In this document: one piece after another, positions 1 through 5,766 of the stretch
Numbering within the stretch: the stretch's first letter is position 1
Layout: every line of letters starts with the position of its first letter
Assembly: GCA_025922795.1 (NCBI GenBank)
Contig: JAICHC010000142.1
Span: forward strand, 1 to 7,098
Reading direction: 5' to 3'
Length of the DNA: 7,098 nucleotides
Source: Candidatus Binatia bacterium
Lineage (GTDB): Bacteria; Desulfobacterota_B; Binatia; UBA9968
The notes under the pieces: model-generated
Told to the model about the DNA's origin: nothing
Databases searched by the model: none
What the model saw: only the letters and a program-made list of their open reading frames with translations
Program-made: the position numbers and the translations under genes

Positions 1-87
1 CCCAAGATCATTCGCGGCTATTGGCTCAAGCAGGTGATTAAGATAGGGTTCTTGCCGGGCAGAATATCATTCAAGCTTTGGAAGTGA
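1..87 (+). other. possible 3' end of an upstream gene (weak)
   Basis: Frame 1 is open from the window edge to a TGA at 85-87, giving 28 codons that end in ISFKLWK. The stop would lie five bases before the ATG of the binding-protein gene and just after its Shine-Dalgarno, a spacing typical of an operon. Against this, the stretch uses AT-ending codons such as ATA, TCA and CTT, unlike the genes around it, and I recognise no family. The other two forward frames stop by about position 41. It may simply be intergenic leader. Confidence 0.2.
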
Positions 88-92
88 ATTTT

Positions 93-1130
93 ATGAATGT
101 CGCGATATTATTTTTTGCGTTGATCGGAATCGTTTTGGCATCAGGCCTCACTCCCGCGCACGCGAATCCGTACCTCGCCAAAACGGGCGAGCCGATGGTG
201 CCGATCCGAGTCGCCACCTGCGCCATCAGCGGCGGCTTCATCCATCTTCACACGGCGCTCGATCATCGACTGTTCGATAAGTACGGACTTCGACCCGAGT
301 TTCTGCTCGTCCGCGGCGCGGGTGTATCGGCCGCCGCTTTGACCTCCAACGAAATTCAGTTTTTGTATTGCACCGCCGACGCAATCATTCCCAGCCTCGC
401 GGCAGGCGCTGAAGCCAAGATGATCGCTTCGCCACTCGTCGGCCTGCCATGGGTGATCATCGCGCGTAAAGACATCCAGCGAGTGGAGGATCTGAAAGGA
501 AAGATTTTTCTCGCGACTCGTCCCGGCGGCACGCCGGACACGCTCATCCGTACATTGATCAAAAAACTCAACCTCACCGATGTCGGCATCCGCCATATCG
601 GCGGCGCCGGACAAACGGAGGTCTATAGCGCTATCCAACAAGGTTTGGGGCAGGCCACCATGGTGACGCCGCCGCTCGATGCGCGCGCCAAGCGCGACGG
701 CTTCCACGTGATTTACCATCTCGACGATCTGAATCTGCCGGCGATCTACAGCAGCGTATTTACCAACGACAGAACCATCAAAGAGCGCCCCGCGATCGTG
801 CAGAAGTTCGTCGCCGCCATGGCCGAGGCCGTTCATTTTGTCGAGAAAAATCCCGACAAAGCGAAAGCGTCCGTGACCAGAGTTCTGGCGCTAAAAGATC
901 AGGAGTCGGCGCAATCCGCTTACGACGCCTACGCCAAGCAACTGGTAAACCGGCGAGTCACGGTGCCGGCAGCGCGCGTCGGCGAATCCATCGAGAACGC
1001 CCGGCAAGCCGGCACGAATGTGCGCCGCAAGCCCGTGGAAACCTACGACAACAGCTTCGCGGAGCATCTGCAGAAAAGCGGCTTTCTCCAAGAGCTGTGG
1101 GGCGGCGAAGTGCCCGGCAAGCAGTGGTGA
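93..1130 (+). CDS. NMT1/TAXI-like periplasmic substrate-binding protein (ABC-type), orphan
   Basis: Predicted 345-residue periplasmic solute-binding protein of the NMT1/THI5/SsuA-like group, which captures small organic ligands for an ABC importer. I chose the ATG at 93 because GGAAG at 80-84 sits eight bases upstream and translation then begins with a classic signal peptide: hydrophobic core at residues 3-17 and a likely cleavage after PAHA (residue 24). A TTG at 78 would add five residues in front of it. The mature part follows the family pattern: HTALDHRLFDKYGLRPEF near residues 53-70 (the 'agyFkkyGLdve' segment), VEDLKGKIF at 131-139, a glycine-rich RPGGTPD at 143-149, and the C-terminal SGFLQELW signature at 329-336. 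The length is normal. No permease or ATPase gene adjoins it; an MFS gene follows after 156 bases. The ligand cannot be told from sequence; organic acids, sulfonates, pyrimidines or aromatics are all known in the family. Confidence 0.88.
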   Translation: MNVAILFFALIGIVLASGLTPAHANPYLAKTGEPMVPIRVATCAISGGFIHLHTALDHRLFDKYGLRPEFLLVRGAGVSAAALTSNEIQFLYCTADAIIPSLAAGAEAKMIASPLVGLPWVIIARKDIQRVEDLKGKIFLATRPGGTPDTLIRTLIKKLNLTDVGIRHIGGAGQTEVYSAIQQGLGQATMVTPPLDARAKRDGFHVIYHLDDLNLPAIYSSVFTNDRTIKERPAIVQKFVAAMAEAVHFVEKNPDKAKASVTRVLALKDQESAQSAYDAYAKQLVNRRVTVPAARVGESIENARQAGTNVRRKPVETYDNSFAEHLQKSGFLQELWGGEVPGKQW

Positions 1131-1185
1131 AGCTGGTCCTTGGCGTTTGACATCCCGGCTTTGCTTTCTCGGCCAAACGTTCGTT

Positions 1186-1210
1186 GCGGCGCGCGCCCAC
1201 GCCGCGCCGC
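1186..1210 (+). other. GC-only stem-loop between the binding-protein and MFS genes
   Basis: Bases 1186-1193 (GCGGCGCG) are perfectly complementary to 1203-1210 (CGCGCCGC), leaving a nine-base loop. An eight-pair all-GC stem should be very stable in RNA. No T-run follows on the plus side (GCGCTTGTAAATAC), so it is not a textbook intrinsic terminator. It could act as a 3'-end stabiliser of the upstream transcript or a pause site, or be a chance product of GC-rich sequence. Confidence 0.4.
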
Positions 1211-1214
1211 GCGC

Positions 1215-1227
1215 TTGTAAATACAAT
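1215..1227 (+). promoter_or_regulatory. weak promoter or operator-like site before the MFS gene
   Basis: An AT-rich island in a GC-rich gap reads TTGTAAATACAAT. It contains a small inverted repeat, TTGTA-AA-TACAA, and ends in TACAAT (1222-1227), one base from the -10 consensus. I see no acceptable -35 at 16-18 bases upstream, where the sequence is GC only. It lies about 60 bases before the MFS start, a sensible distance for a promoter, but the call rests on one hexamer. Confidence 0.2.
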
Positions 1228-1286
1228 CCCGCCGTTTTATTGAGAACTGAGATCTTTACGCCAATGCTCGAGGAGCCGCGATCTCC

Positions 1287-2525
1287 ATGCTCGACAAGCT
1301 GACCGACCAGTTTCGCCAACTTCGCCAGACCGATTCTCTGATGTGGCTCATCACCCTGGGACACACATTCACTCACTGGTGCCCGGCGACCTTTTACTTG
1401 CTGTTGCCGTTTCTGGTGAAGGAACTGGAACTCACCTATGCCCAAGCGGGTTTTTTAGTCACGATCCGAGTCGCGGCAAACCTGCTCGTCAACATTCCCG
1501 CCGGCATGCTGGTCGACATTATCGGCCGTAAAGCGCTGCTCATGGCTTTGGCGTTGATCGCCACCGGGGTACCCTATTTTCTCGTTGGTATTAGCCAGAA
1601 TTTTTTCTGGGTGGCGCTGTTCATGGCGTTTGTTGGCATTGGCAATTATCTATGGCATCCGGCGGCGATCTCCACGCTATCGGAAAAGTATCCCGACAAG
1701 CGCGGCTTCGCCATTGCGATCCACGCGATGGGTCCCAACATCGGCGAAAGCATCGCGCCGCTGCTGGTCGGCATTTTGCTGTTGTCCTTGTCGTGGCGCA
1801 GCGTACTGTTTCTCAATTTGATTCCCGGCATCGTCATTGCCGTCATCCTGTGGAAATATCTTTTCGGCAAGCTCGACTCCCGCACCGAACGAAAGAAAGG
1901 TCTCTCGGCCCGCCAGTACTTGGCCGGCATGAAACAATTGGCGCAAAATCCCAATATTCTGCTGCTCGTCTTGGTCGCCGGCATGCGCTCGATGACCCAG
2001 CAGGGGCTGCACGTATTTCTGCCGATCTATCTGACCAACGAGCTTGGCTTGTCGAGCGCCGTCGCCGGCCTCTATTTATCGGTCACCCAGACCGCCGGCA
2101 TGATCGGCACACCGATCGCCGGCGGCATCTCCGACCGCAGCGGCCGAAAGCGCGTCTTGACTGCGGGTTTGTTCTCGACCAGCGTTGTGCTTTTTGTGCT
2201 CGCATACTTTCAGCTCGACTGGTTTTTTATTACCGGGCTTGCGTTCCTAGGCTTTTTTCTCTACGCGGTTAGGCCGGTGATCTGGGCCTGGGTACTCGAT
2301 CTCAGTCCCAAAGAGCTGGGCGGCAGCACGGTGAGTTTTTTTTCCGGTTCCCAATCGCTGTTGAGCTCCCTGTCCCCGGTCATTTGCGGTTTCATCGCCG
2401 ACCGCTGGGGAATTCTGGCGGCCTTTTACTTTCTTGCGGGTACTGTCTTGATCGCAAACTTCATCGTGCTCGCGATCCGCGAGGAGAACAAACCAGCGCC
2501 GGCGCTGGTCGAAGAACCGGCGTAG
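1287..2525 (+). CDS. major facilitator superfamily (MFS) transporter
   Basis: A 412-residue polytopic inner-membrane carrier, the normal MFS length. The ATG at 1287 has AGGAG at 1271-1275, eleven bases upstream. Two pseudo-symmetric halves are visible. Each carries the loop 2-3 type 'motif A': GMLVDIIGRK at residues 73-82 and GGISDRSGRKR at 279-289. The charged cytoplasmic stretch at about 190-225 (KLDSRTERKK) is the central loop joining them. The N-terminal LGHTFTHWCPATFYLLLP (24-41) and GIGNYLWHPAAISTLSEKYPDKRG (117-140) resemble the fosmidomycin-resistance-like and other uncharacterised small-solute or drug carriers; the two helix-embedded histidines H30 and H124 are typical of that group. 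A short charged tail (REENKPAPALVEEPA) ends the protein. It may be an exporter or an organic-anion uptake carrier; the substrate is not determinable here. It could be cotranscribed with the upstream binding protein, but the gap is long for that. Confidence 0.88.
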   Translation: MLDKLTDQFRQLRQTDSLMWLITLGHTFTHWCPATFYLLLPFLVKELELTYAQAGFLVTIRVAANLLVNIPAGMLVDIIGRKALLMALALIATGVPYFLVGISQNFFWVALFMAFVGIGNYLWHPAAISTLSEKYPDKRGFAIAIHAMGPNIGESIAPLLVGILLLSLSWRSVLFLNLIPGIVIAVILWKYLFGKLDSRTERKKGLSARQYLAGMKQLAQNPNILLLVLVAGMRSMTQQGLHVFLPIYLTNELGLSSAVAGLYLSVTQTAGMIGTPIAGGISDRSGRKRVLTAGLFSTSVVLFVLAYFQLDWFFITGLAFLGFFLYAVRPVIWAWVLDLSPKELGGSTVSFFSGSQSLLSSLSPVICGFIADRWGILAAFYFLAGTVLIANFIVLAIREENKPAPALVEEPA

Positions 2526-2613
2526 CGATGGACTGCAAAAATACCTTCAGCCCATGGTGGCAAGCTGCAGCAATCGGAATCTGCAAAAGACATCGGCAGG
2601 ATAGGATTCCTCC

Positions 2614-2641
2614 CGCCAAGGCGCAAAGTCGCAAAGTGACA
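2614..2641 (+). repeat. short tandem CGCAAAG-type repeat
   Basis: Three near-identical eight-base units run in tandem: AAGGCGCA (2618-2625), AAGTCGCA (2626-2633) and AAGTGACA (2634-2641). They are preceded by CGCC. From memory, elements of the form 'gcc-aaggcgcaaaga-cgcaaag' are scattered through intergenic space in many environmental genomes, and this looks like one degenerate copy. Whether it is dispersed in this genome cannot be seen from one window. Confidence 0.45.
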
Positions 2642-2650
2642 CGCCCGGCG

Positions 2651-2705
2651 TATCATCCCGAACGAAATGTGAGGGATCCAAGAAAGATTTCTCTTCGAAA
2701 TGACA
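2651..2705. repeat. imperfect inverted-repeat element, likely a dispersed palindromic repeat
   Basis: The left end TATCATCCCGAA (2651-2662) and the reverse complement of the right end (2694-2705), TGTCATTTCGAA, agree at 9 of 12 positions, and all three differences are transitions. Read on the minus strand they become G-U pairs, so minus-strand RNA could form a continuous twelve-pair outer stem. Internal GAGGGATC and GAAAGATTTCTC are also typical of the 'GTCATTCCGAGCGAAGCGAGGGATC'-like intergenic repeats I know from many uncultivated-bacterium contigs. Function unknown; candidates are a REP or MITE-like relic or a terminator. Confidence 0.45.
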
Positions 2706-2771
2706 ATCGGGGGCGGCTTTGCGTCCCTTTGGTGTCGCTCAAGATATGCTTTGCGGGAGATATTCCGAGAT

Positions 2772-2777
2772 AAGGAG
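2772..2777 (+). promoter_or_regulatory. Shine-Dalgarno that sets the VOC gene start
   Basis: AAGGAG lies seven bases before the ATG at 2785. This fixes the start there, not at the TTG at 2719 that would extend the frame 22 residues upstream into repeat-bordering sequence. Confidence 0.75.
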
Positions 2778-2784
2778 CAAAACC

Positions 2785-3177
2785 ATGGCTCAAATCAAAC
2801 ACATTGCGATCCGCACCCACAACTTGGAAAAAACCGCTGCGTTCTACAAAGAGGCTTTCGGCCTCGAACAGGTCGGCGCCGCACAGAACGGTATCTATCT
2901 GACCGACGGCCGGTTGAATATCGCCATCTTGAGCTTCCGTCCTGTTGTTGAGGGGGAGTCGATGAAGCTCGGTGTCGATCATATTGGGTTCGCGGTCGAC
3001 GATGTCGATGCCACCGTTGCGCGCATCAAAGAACTCGGTGGAAAATCTTTGAACGATCGTCATGAAGTTGTCCCAACCGATCCGGCCAAGCCGCAATCCT
3101 ATTTCGAAGTGAAGTGCGTCGGCCCCGAAGACCAGGTGATCGACGTCTCGAATGCAGGCTGGGTCGGCGCGAAATAA
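2785..3177 (+). CDS. VOC-superfamily (glyoxalase/bleomycin-resistance fold) protein
   Basis: A 130-residue protein of the vicinal oxygen chelate fold, which builds a metal site from two beta-alpha-beta-beta-beta modules. Module 1 is KHIAIRTHNLEKTAAFYKEAFGLEQ (residues 5-29) and module 2 begins at GVDHIGFAVDDVDATVARIKELGG (63-86). Likely metal ligands are H6 and H66, the histidines that open each module. At the last strand, where many members have Glu in an '(I/V)E(L/I)' motif, this protein has GPEDQVIDVSNAGW (114-126), so D120 probably serves. The size matches methylmalonyl-CoA epimerase and glyoxalase-like members (about 130-150), yet the C-terminal 'DVSNAGWVG' resembles a broad uncharacterised subgroup, so I do not assign a reaction. 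It is a monocistron between intergenic repeats, with a likely terminator just beyond its stop. Confidence 0.85.
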   Translation: MAQIKHIAIRTHNLEKTAAFYKEAFGLEQVGAAQNGIYLTDGRLNIAILSFRPVVEGESMKLGVDHIGFAVDDVDATVARIKELGGKSLNDRHEVVPTDPAKPQSYFEVKCVGPEDQVIDVSNAGWVGAK

Positions 3178-3201
3178 CGCCGCAACCAGAGGAAAAAAAC
3201 G

Positions 3202-3236
3202 TTTCATCGCAGAGATGGCACGCCTCTGTGGTGAAA
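3202..3236. terminator. probable bidirectional terminator between convergent VOC and LOG genes
   Basis: Bases 3202-3214 pair with 3224-3236 around a nine-base loop. In plus-strand RNA all 13 pairs form, two of them G-U (3207/3231 and 3209/3229), and 3200-3201 can add two more. A TTTT run follows at 3243-3246, several bases after the stem. On the minus strand the stem has two A-C mismatches but is followed almost at once by CGTTTTTTT (complement of 3192-3201), a better U-tract for stopping LOG transcription. The arms carry CGCAGAG and CACAGAG words that also occur in dispersed intergenic repeats of environmental genomes, so a repeat may have been recruited as terminator. Confidence 0.55.
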
Positions 3237-3276
3237 TGACGCTTTTGCTTTGGTTGCAGCGTTGCCGCGCCGGGTC

Positions 3277-3870
3277 TTACGTGATCGTGGAATCGAAACC
3301 TTTTGATGGGCGCTCGGCCCAGACCCGCTCGAAGCGGTCGAGCAACAGCTCGGGCGCCGCTTCAACGATCATCAGCGCACGGTGTTCCGGTTTGATGAAG
3401 TCCTGCGCTACGCCGTGGTCAAGAAACGCGATCAGAGGACCGTAGTAGCGCGACACATTCAGTAGCCCGCAGGGCTTCTCGTGCAGCCCGAGCTGCGCCC
3501 AACTCAGCACCTCGAAGAATTCCTCCATGGTGCCGATGCCGCCGGGCATGGCGATGAACCCGTCGGACAGCTCAGCCATCACTGCCTTGCGCTCATGCAT
3601 CGAGCCGACCACGCGTAACTCCGAGAGCCCGCGATGCGCCGCTTCTTGGCTGACCAGCGCATCCGGGATCACCCCGGTCACATGACCGCCCAGGCCAAGC
3701 AGGGCGTCGGCAATCACGGCCATCAAGCCGACGTTCCCGCCGCCGTAGACCAAGCCGTAGCGCCGGTCAGTCAAAGCGCGGCCGAGGCGCTCCGCCATCG
3801 CCCCGTAATCCGGCAAGCCGCCGCGGCGCGAACCGGTAAACACGCAAATGTTTCGTTGGCTCCCGTTCAT
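3277..3870 (-). CDS. LOG-family protein (TIGR00730-type nucleoside 5'-monophosphate phosphoribohydrolase)
   Basis: A 197-residue Rossmann-like cytosolic enzyme of the LOG group, which cleaves the N-glycosidic bond of cytokinin riboside monophosphates or AMP-like nucleotides to free base and ribose 5-phosphate. The diagnostic motif PGGIGTMEE is at residues 109-117 and the catalytic arginine is in MHERK (R94). NICVFTGSRRG (7-17) and YGLVYGGGNVGLMAVIADA (38-56) form the nucleotide-binding first half. The length is that of short type I LOGs. An ATG at 3897 would add nine residues, but the ATG at 3870 has GGAGG (complement of 3882-3886) eleven bases upstream and starts right before the first beta strand, so I prefer it. 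In bacteria, many LOG homologues are housekeeping nucleotide-turnover proteins, not hormone makers. It lies 110 bases after the CLC gene on the same strand. Confidence 0.88.
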   Translation of the reverse strand: MNGSQRNICVFTGSRRGGLPDYGAMAERLGRALTDRRYGLVYGGGNVGLMAVIADALLGLGGHVTGVIPDALVSQEAAHRGLSELRVVGSMHERKAVMAELSDGFIAMPGGIGTMEEFFEVLSWAQLGLHEKPCGLLNVSRYYGPLIAFLDHGVAQDFIKPEHRALMIVEAAPELLLDRFERVWAERPSKGFDSTIT

Positions 3871-3980
3871 ATGACCTCGCGCCTCCGAGCCGGCCATGCC
3901 GATCTCGGTTGGCTCAGCGCCGGGACGCTTTGCCGTTGGCGCCGGCTAATTCGCATCCAACTGGCAAGGCCTCCTGGTCG

Positions 3981-5618
3981 TCAATGCTCATCCGCTGCGC
4001 CGGCGATTTGTCGCGTTGCGCAACCGCGCTGCAACATTTCCAGACCGTGCTCCGCTTCCGGAGCAATCACCGCGGTCACTCGCATATGGGCCTCCAAACG
4101 AGTGAACGCCGTCGGCACCCACTCACGTCCGGCCACGTAACAGCGCACCAGCACGCAGCCGGCGGGCAATCCAAGCTCGCGCACCAGCAGTCCGGCAAAC
4201 TGCGAGTTGGGCTGGACCTCGAACTCGACCACGATCGGCTGGTGATGTGTCGCGCCGATACCGTCCCGCAGAAGATCGCGCTGCAGGAGCGCCTCATAGA
4301 TCGGCATATCGCGTAAAACTTCGCCGACCGCGTAGGCGCAGAAGCTGGCGACGAGCAAGGGCAGCATTTGCTCATAACTGCCGGTCATTTCGGTAATCAA
4401 AAGAATGCCGGTCAGCGGCGCGCGCACGATCGCCGTAAAGTAAGCGGCCATCCCGACCACGGCGAATACCCCGGGCTCTGCAGCCCATGCCGGCAAGAAG
4501 TTATGAACTGCATGGCCGGCGCCCAAACCCAACGCCGCGCCGAGAACGAGCAGCGGCGCGAAAATACCGCCCGCAACGCCCGTGGCGTAGCTTGTGATCG
4601 TCAAACCAAAGCGGAGCACGAACAATGTCGGAATTGGCAAAAGATCGATTTGGTTTCTGAGAATGCTTTCCGCCAGATCGTGTCCCCCACCGACCGTCAA
4701 CGGGTGAAACCAAGCCACGAGTCCAACCATGGCGCCAACGCCAGCGCATAGCACAAGACGCCACCGAGCGGTAAACCGCCCCACCAAACTTAACGTTAAC
4801 AGCAGTGAGCGATTGAAAAAAATACCGAGCAGGCCGGCGACAACGCCGAGCAGCGCAAAAGCGGGCAGCGCGGTAAGCGGTGGCATCGGGTAATTCGGCA
4901 CGGCAAACACCGGCAGTTGCCCGGATACCGAGCGTGCGACCACATCGGCAGCCGCCGCCGCCACGAACGCGGCACCGAAAACCGCCGGCCGGAAATCGCG
5001 TTGGACTTCCTCCAGAACAAAAACCAATCCTGAAAGCGGTGCATTGAATGCCGCCGCCAATCCGGCCCCGGCGCCGGCGGCCGTCAATGTCAAACGATCT
5101 CGGGGCGTCGTCTTCATACATCGGGCGATCCCGTCGGCGATCGCTCCGCCCATTTGCACGGTCGGCCCCTCGCGCCCCAAGGCCAAGCCACTGCCGATGG
5201 CGAGAACGCCGCTGCTCATTTTCACGGCGAGAACGCGCCGCCAAAACAGGTCGCGGAGCCGGTGCAACACCGCTTTGAGATGCGGAATGCCGCTGCCGCC
5301 GGCTTCCGGCGCGTAGCGAAAAACCAGCGCTGCGGCGACCGAGGCACCGGCCGCGGCGAACAGCACCGGGAAAACCCAGCCGAGCACGGGGAGCGCATGG
5401 GCGGATTCGACCAGTTGGTTGCGCAGTGCGTCGGCTGCTGCAAGCAATGCTCGAAAGATTACCGCAACGGCGCCGGCGCAGAGCCCGACCACAGCAGCTC
5501 TCGGAAACAGCTTGTGCTGCTCGTGACGGACCTCGAGAAACTCTTCGATTTCGGATCGGGCTTCGGCAGGGGCGTCTTTTTCGGACGATAGGGAGCTGGG
5601 AACGGGATCGGAGTCCAT
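3981..5618 (-). CDS. CLC-family chloride/proton antiporter with C-terminal TrkA-C-like domain
   Basis: A 545-residue inner-membrane ClC protein, expected to work as a homodimer exchanging chloride for protons. All selectivity-filter signatures are intact: GSGIP at 108-112 (S109 equals E. coli ClcA S107), GREGP at 148-152 with gating glutamate E150 (ClcA E148), GIFAP at 351-355, and Y441 in MPIYEAL (ClcA Y445). FVLEEVQRDF places E204 at the ClcA proton glutamate E203, so a coupled antiporter is predicted and not a passive channel. Helices span about 37-435. After about residue 458, QPIVVEFEV...AGREWVPTAFTRLEAHMRVTAVIAPE is a regulatory domain resembling RCK/TrkA-C, where many ClCs have CBS domains. 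The first 35 residues are polar, acidic and cytosolic. The ATG at 5618 lacks a clear Shine-Dalgarno. Roles known for the family are acid resistance and anion or volume homeostasis. Confidence 0.92.
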   Translation of the reverse strand: MDSDPVPSSLSSEKDAPAEARSEIEEFLEVRHEQHKLFPRAAVVGLCAGAVAVIFRALLAAADALRNQLVESAHALPVLGWVFPVLFAAAGASVAAALVFRYAPEAGGSGIPHLKAVLHRLRDLFWRRVLAVKMSSGVLAIGSGLALGREGPTVQMGGAIADGIARCMKTTPRDRLTLTAAGAGAGLAAAFNAPLSGLVFVLEEVQRDFRPAVFGAAFVAAAAADVVARSVSGQLPVFAVPNYPMPPLTALPAFALLGVVAGLLGIFFNRSLLLTLSLVGRFTARWRLVLCAGVGAMVGLVAWFHPLTVGGGHDLAESILRNQIDLLPIPTLFVLRFGLTITSYATGVAGGIFAPLLVLGAALGLGAGHAVHNFLPAWAAEPGVFAVVGMAAYFTAIVRAPLTGILLITEMTGSYEQMLPLLVASFCAYAVGEVLRDMPIYEALLQRDLLRDGIGATHHQPIVVEFEVQPNSQFAGLLVRELGLPAGCVLVRCYVAGREWVPTAFTRLEAHMRVTAVIAPEAEHGLEMLQRGCATRQIAGAADEH

Positions 5619-5659
5619 TCTACTGTCTAGCGAATAGCGACACCAAGGTCCAAGACATG

Positions 5660-5691
5660 GAAAAATAGTGGGCGAGAACGCGTCAGCGCCC
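5660..5691 (-). terminator. possible terminator after binding protein 2 (weak)
   Basis: Read on the minus strand, GGGCG pairs with CGCCC (bases 5687-5691 and 5670-5674) around a twelve-base loop, and ACTATTTTT follows. The stem is only five pairs and the loop is large, so efficiency would be modest. It lies about 80 bases after the binding-protein stop and 40 bases before the CLC start. If real, it would give CLC a separate promoter in the remaining 40-odd bases, where TTGGAC (complement of about 5647-5652) is the only -35-like word I see. Confidence 0.3.
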
Positions 5692-5766
5692 TCGGCCCAA
5701 CCACTTCGAGAACCGGGAGCGTGTGCCGCAGAAATGCGCCTGGTGGAGAGTCATCGATCGAACGTA

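Larger units (their letters stand above)
2526..2784 (+). other. 259-base intergenic region rich in short repeat-like elements
   Basis: No plausible gene lies between the MFS stop and the VOC start. The gap holds a three-unit tandem motif (2618-2641) and an imperfect inverted-repeat element (2651-2705), both listed separately. The first ninety bases (2526-2610) show nothing I can name. The VOC promoter must lie in 2706-2770, but I find no convincing pair of -35 and -10 hexamers; GATATG at about 2745 is the best -10 candidate and is poor. Confidence 0.5.

Noticed and set aside
141..836. 231-codon open frame on the minus strand inside binding protein 1
   Set aside because: It is fully antisense to a well-supported secreted protein, has no recognisable family, and is low-complexity in the manner of a GC-driven shadow frame.
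1147..1152. Perfect TTGACA -35-like hexamer after binding protein 1
   Set aside because: Nothing resembling a -10 occurs 16-18 bases downstream (the stretch is CGGCCAAA-like), so it is likely chance.
1652..2272. 206-codon plus-strand frame inside the MFS gene
   Set aside because: Rich in Arg and His with no membrane segments or motifs; a frame shadow of the MFS coding sequence, which has clear motif A copies.
2653..3207. 184-codon minus-strand frame covering the VOC gene and upstream repeats
   Set aside because: It is antisense to the VOC gene, which has a good Shine-Dalgarno and fold, and crosses repeat elements at one end. No family is recognisable.
3634..4140. 168-codon plus-strand frame across the LOG/CLC junction
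   Set aside because: It is antisense to both genes, spans their boundary and has no recognisable features.
4501..5244. 247-codon minus-strand frame within the CLC gene
   Set aside because: Same strand, different frame; Arg- and Gly-rich composition and no motifs, whereas the CLC frame has every filter signature.
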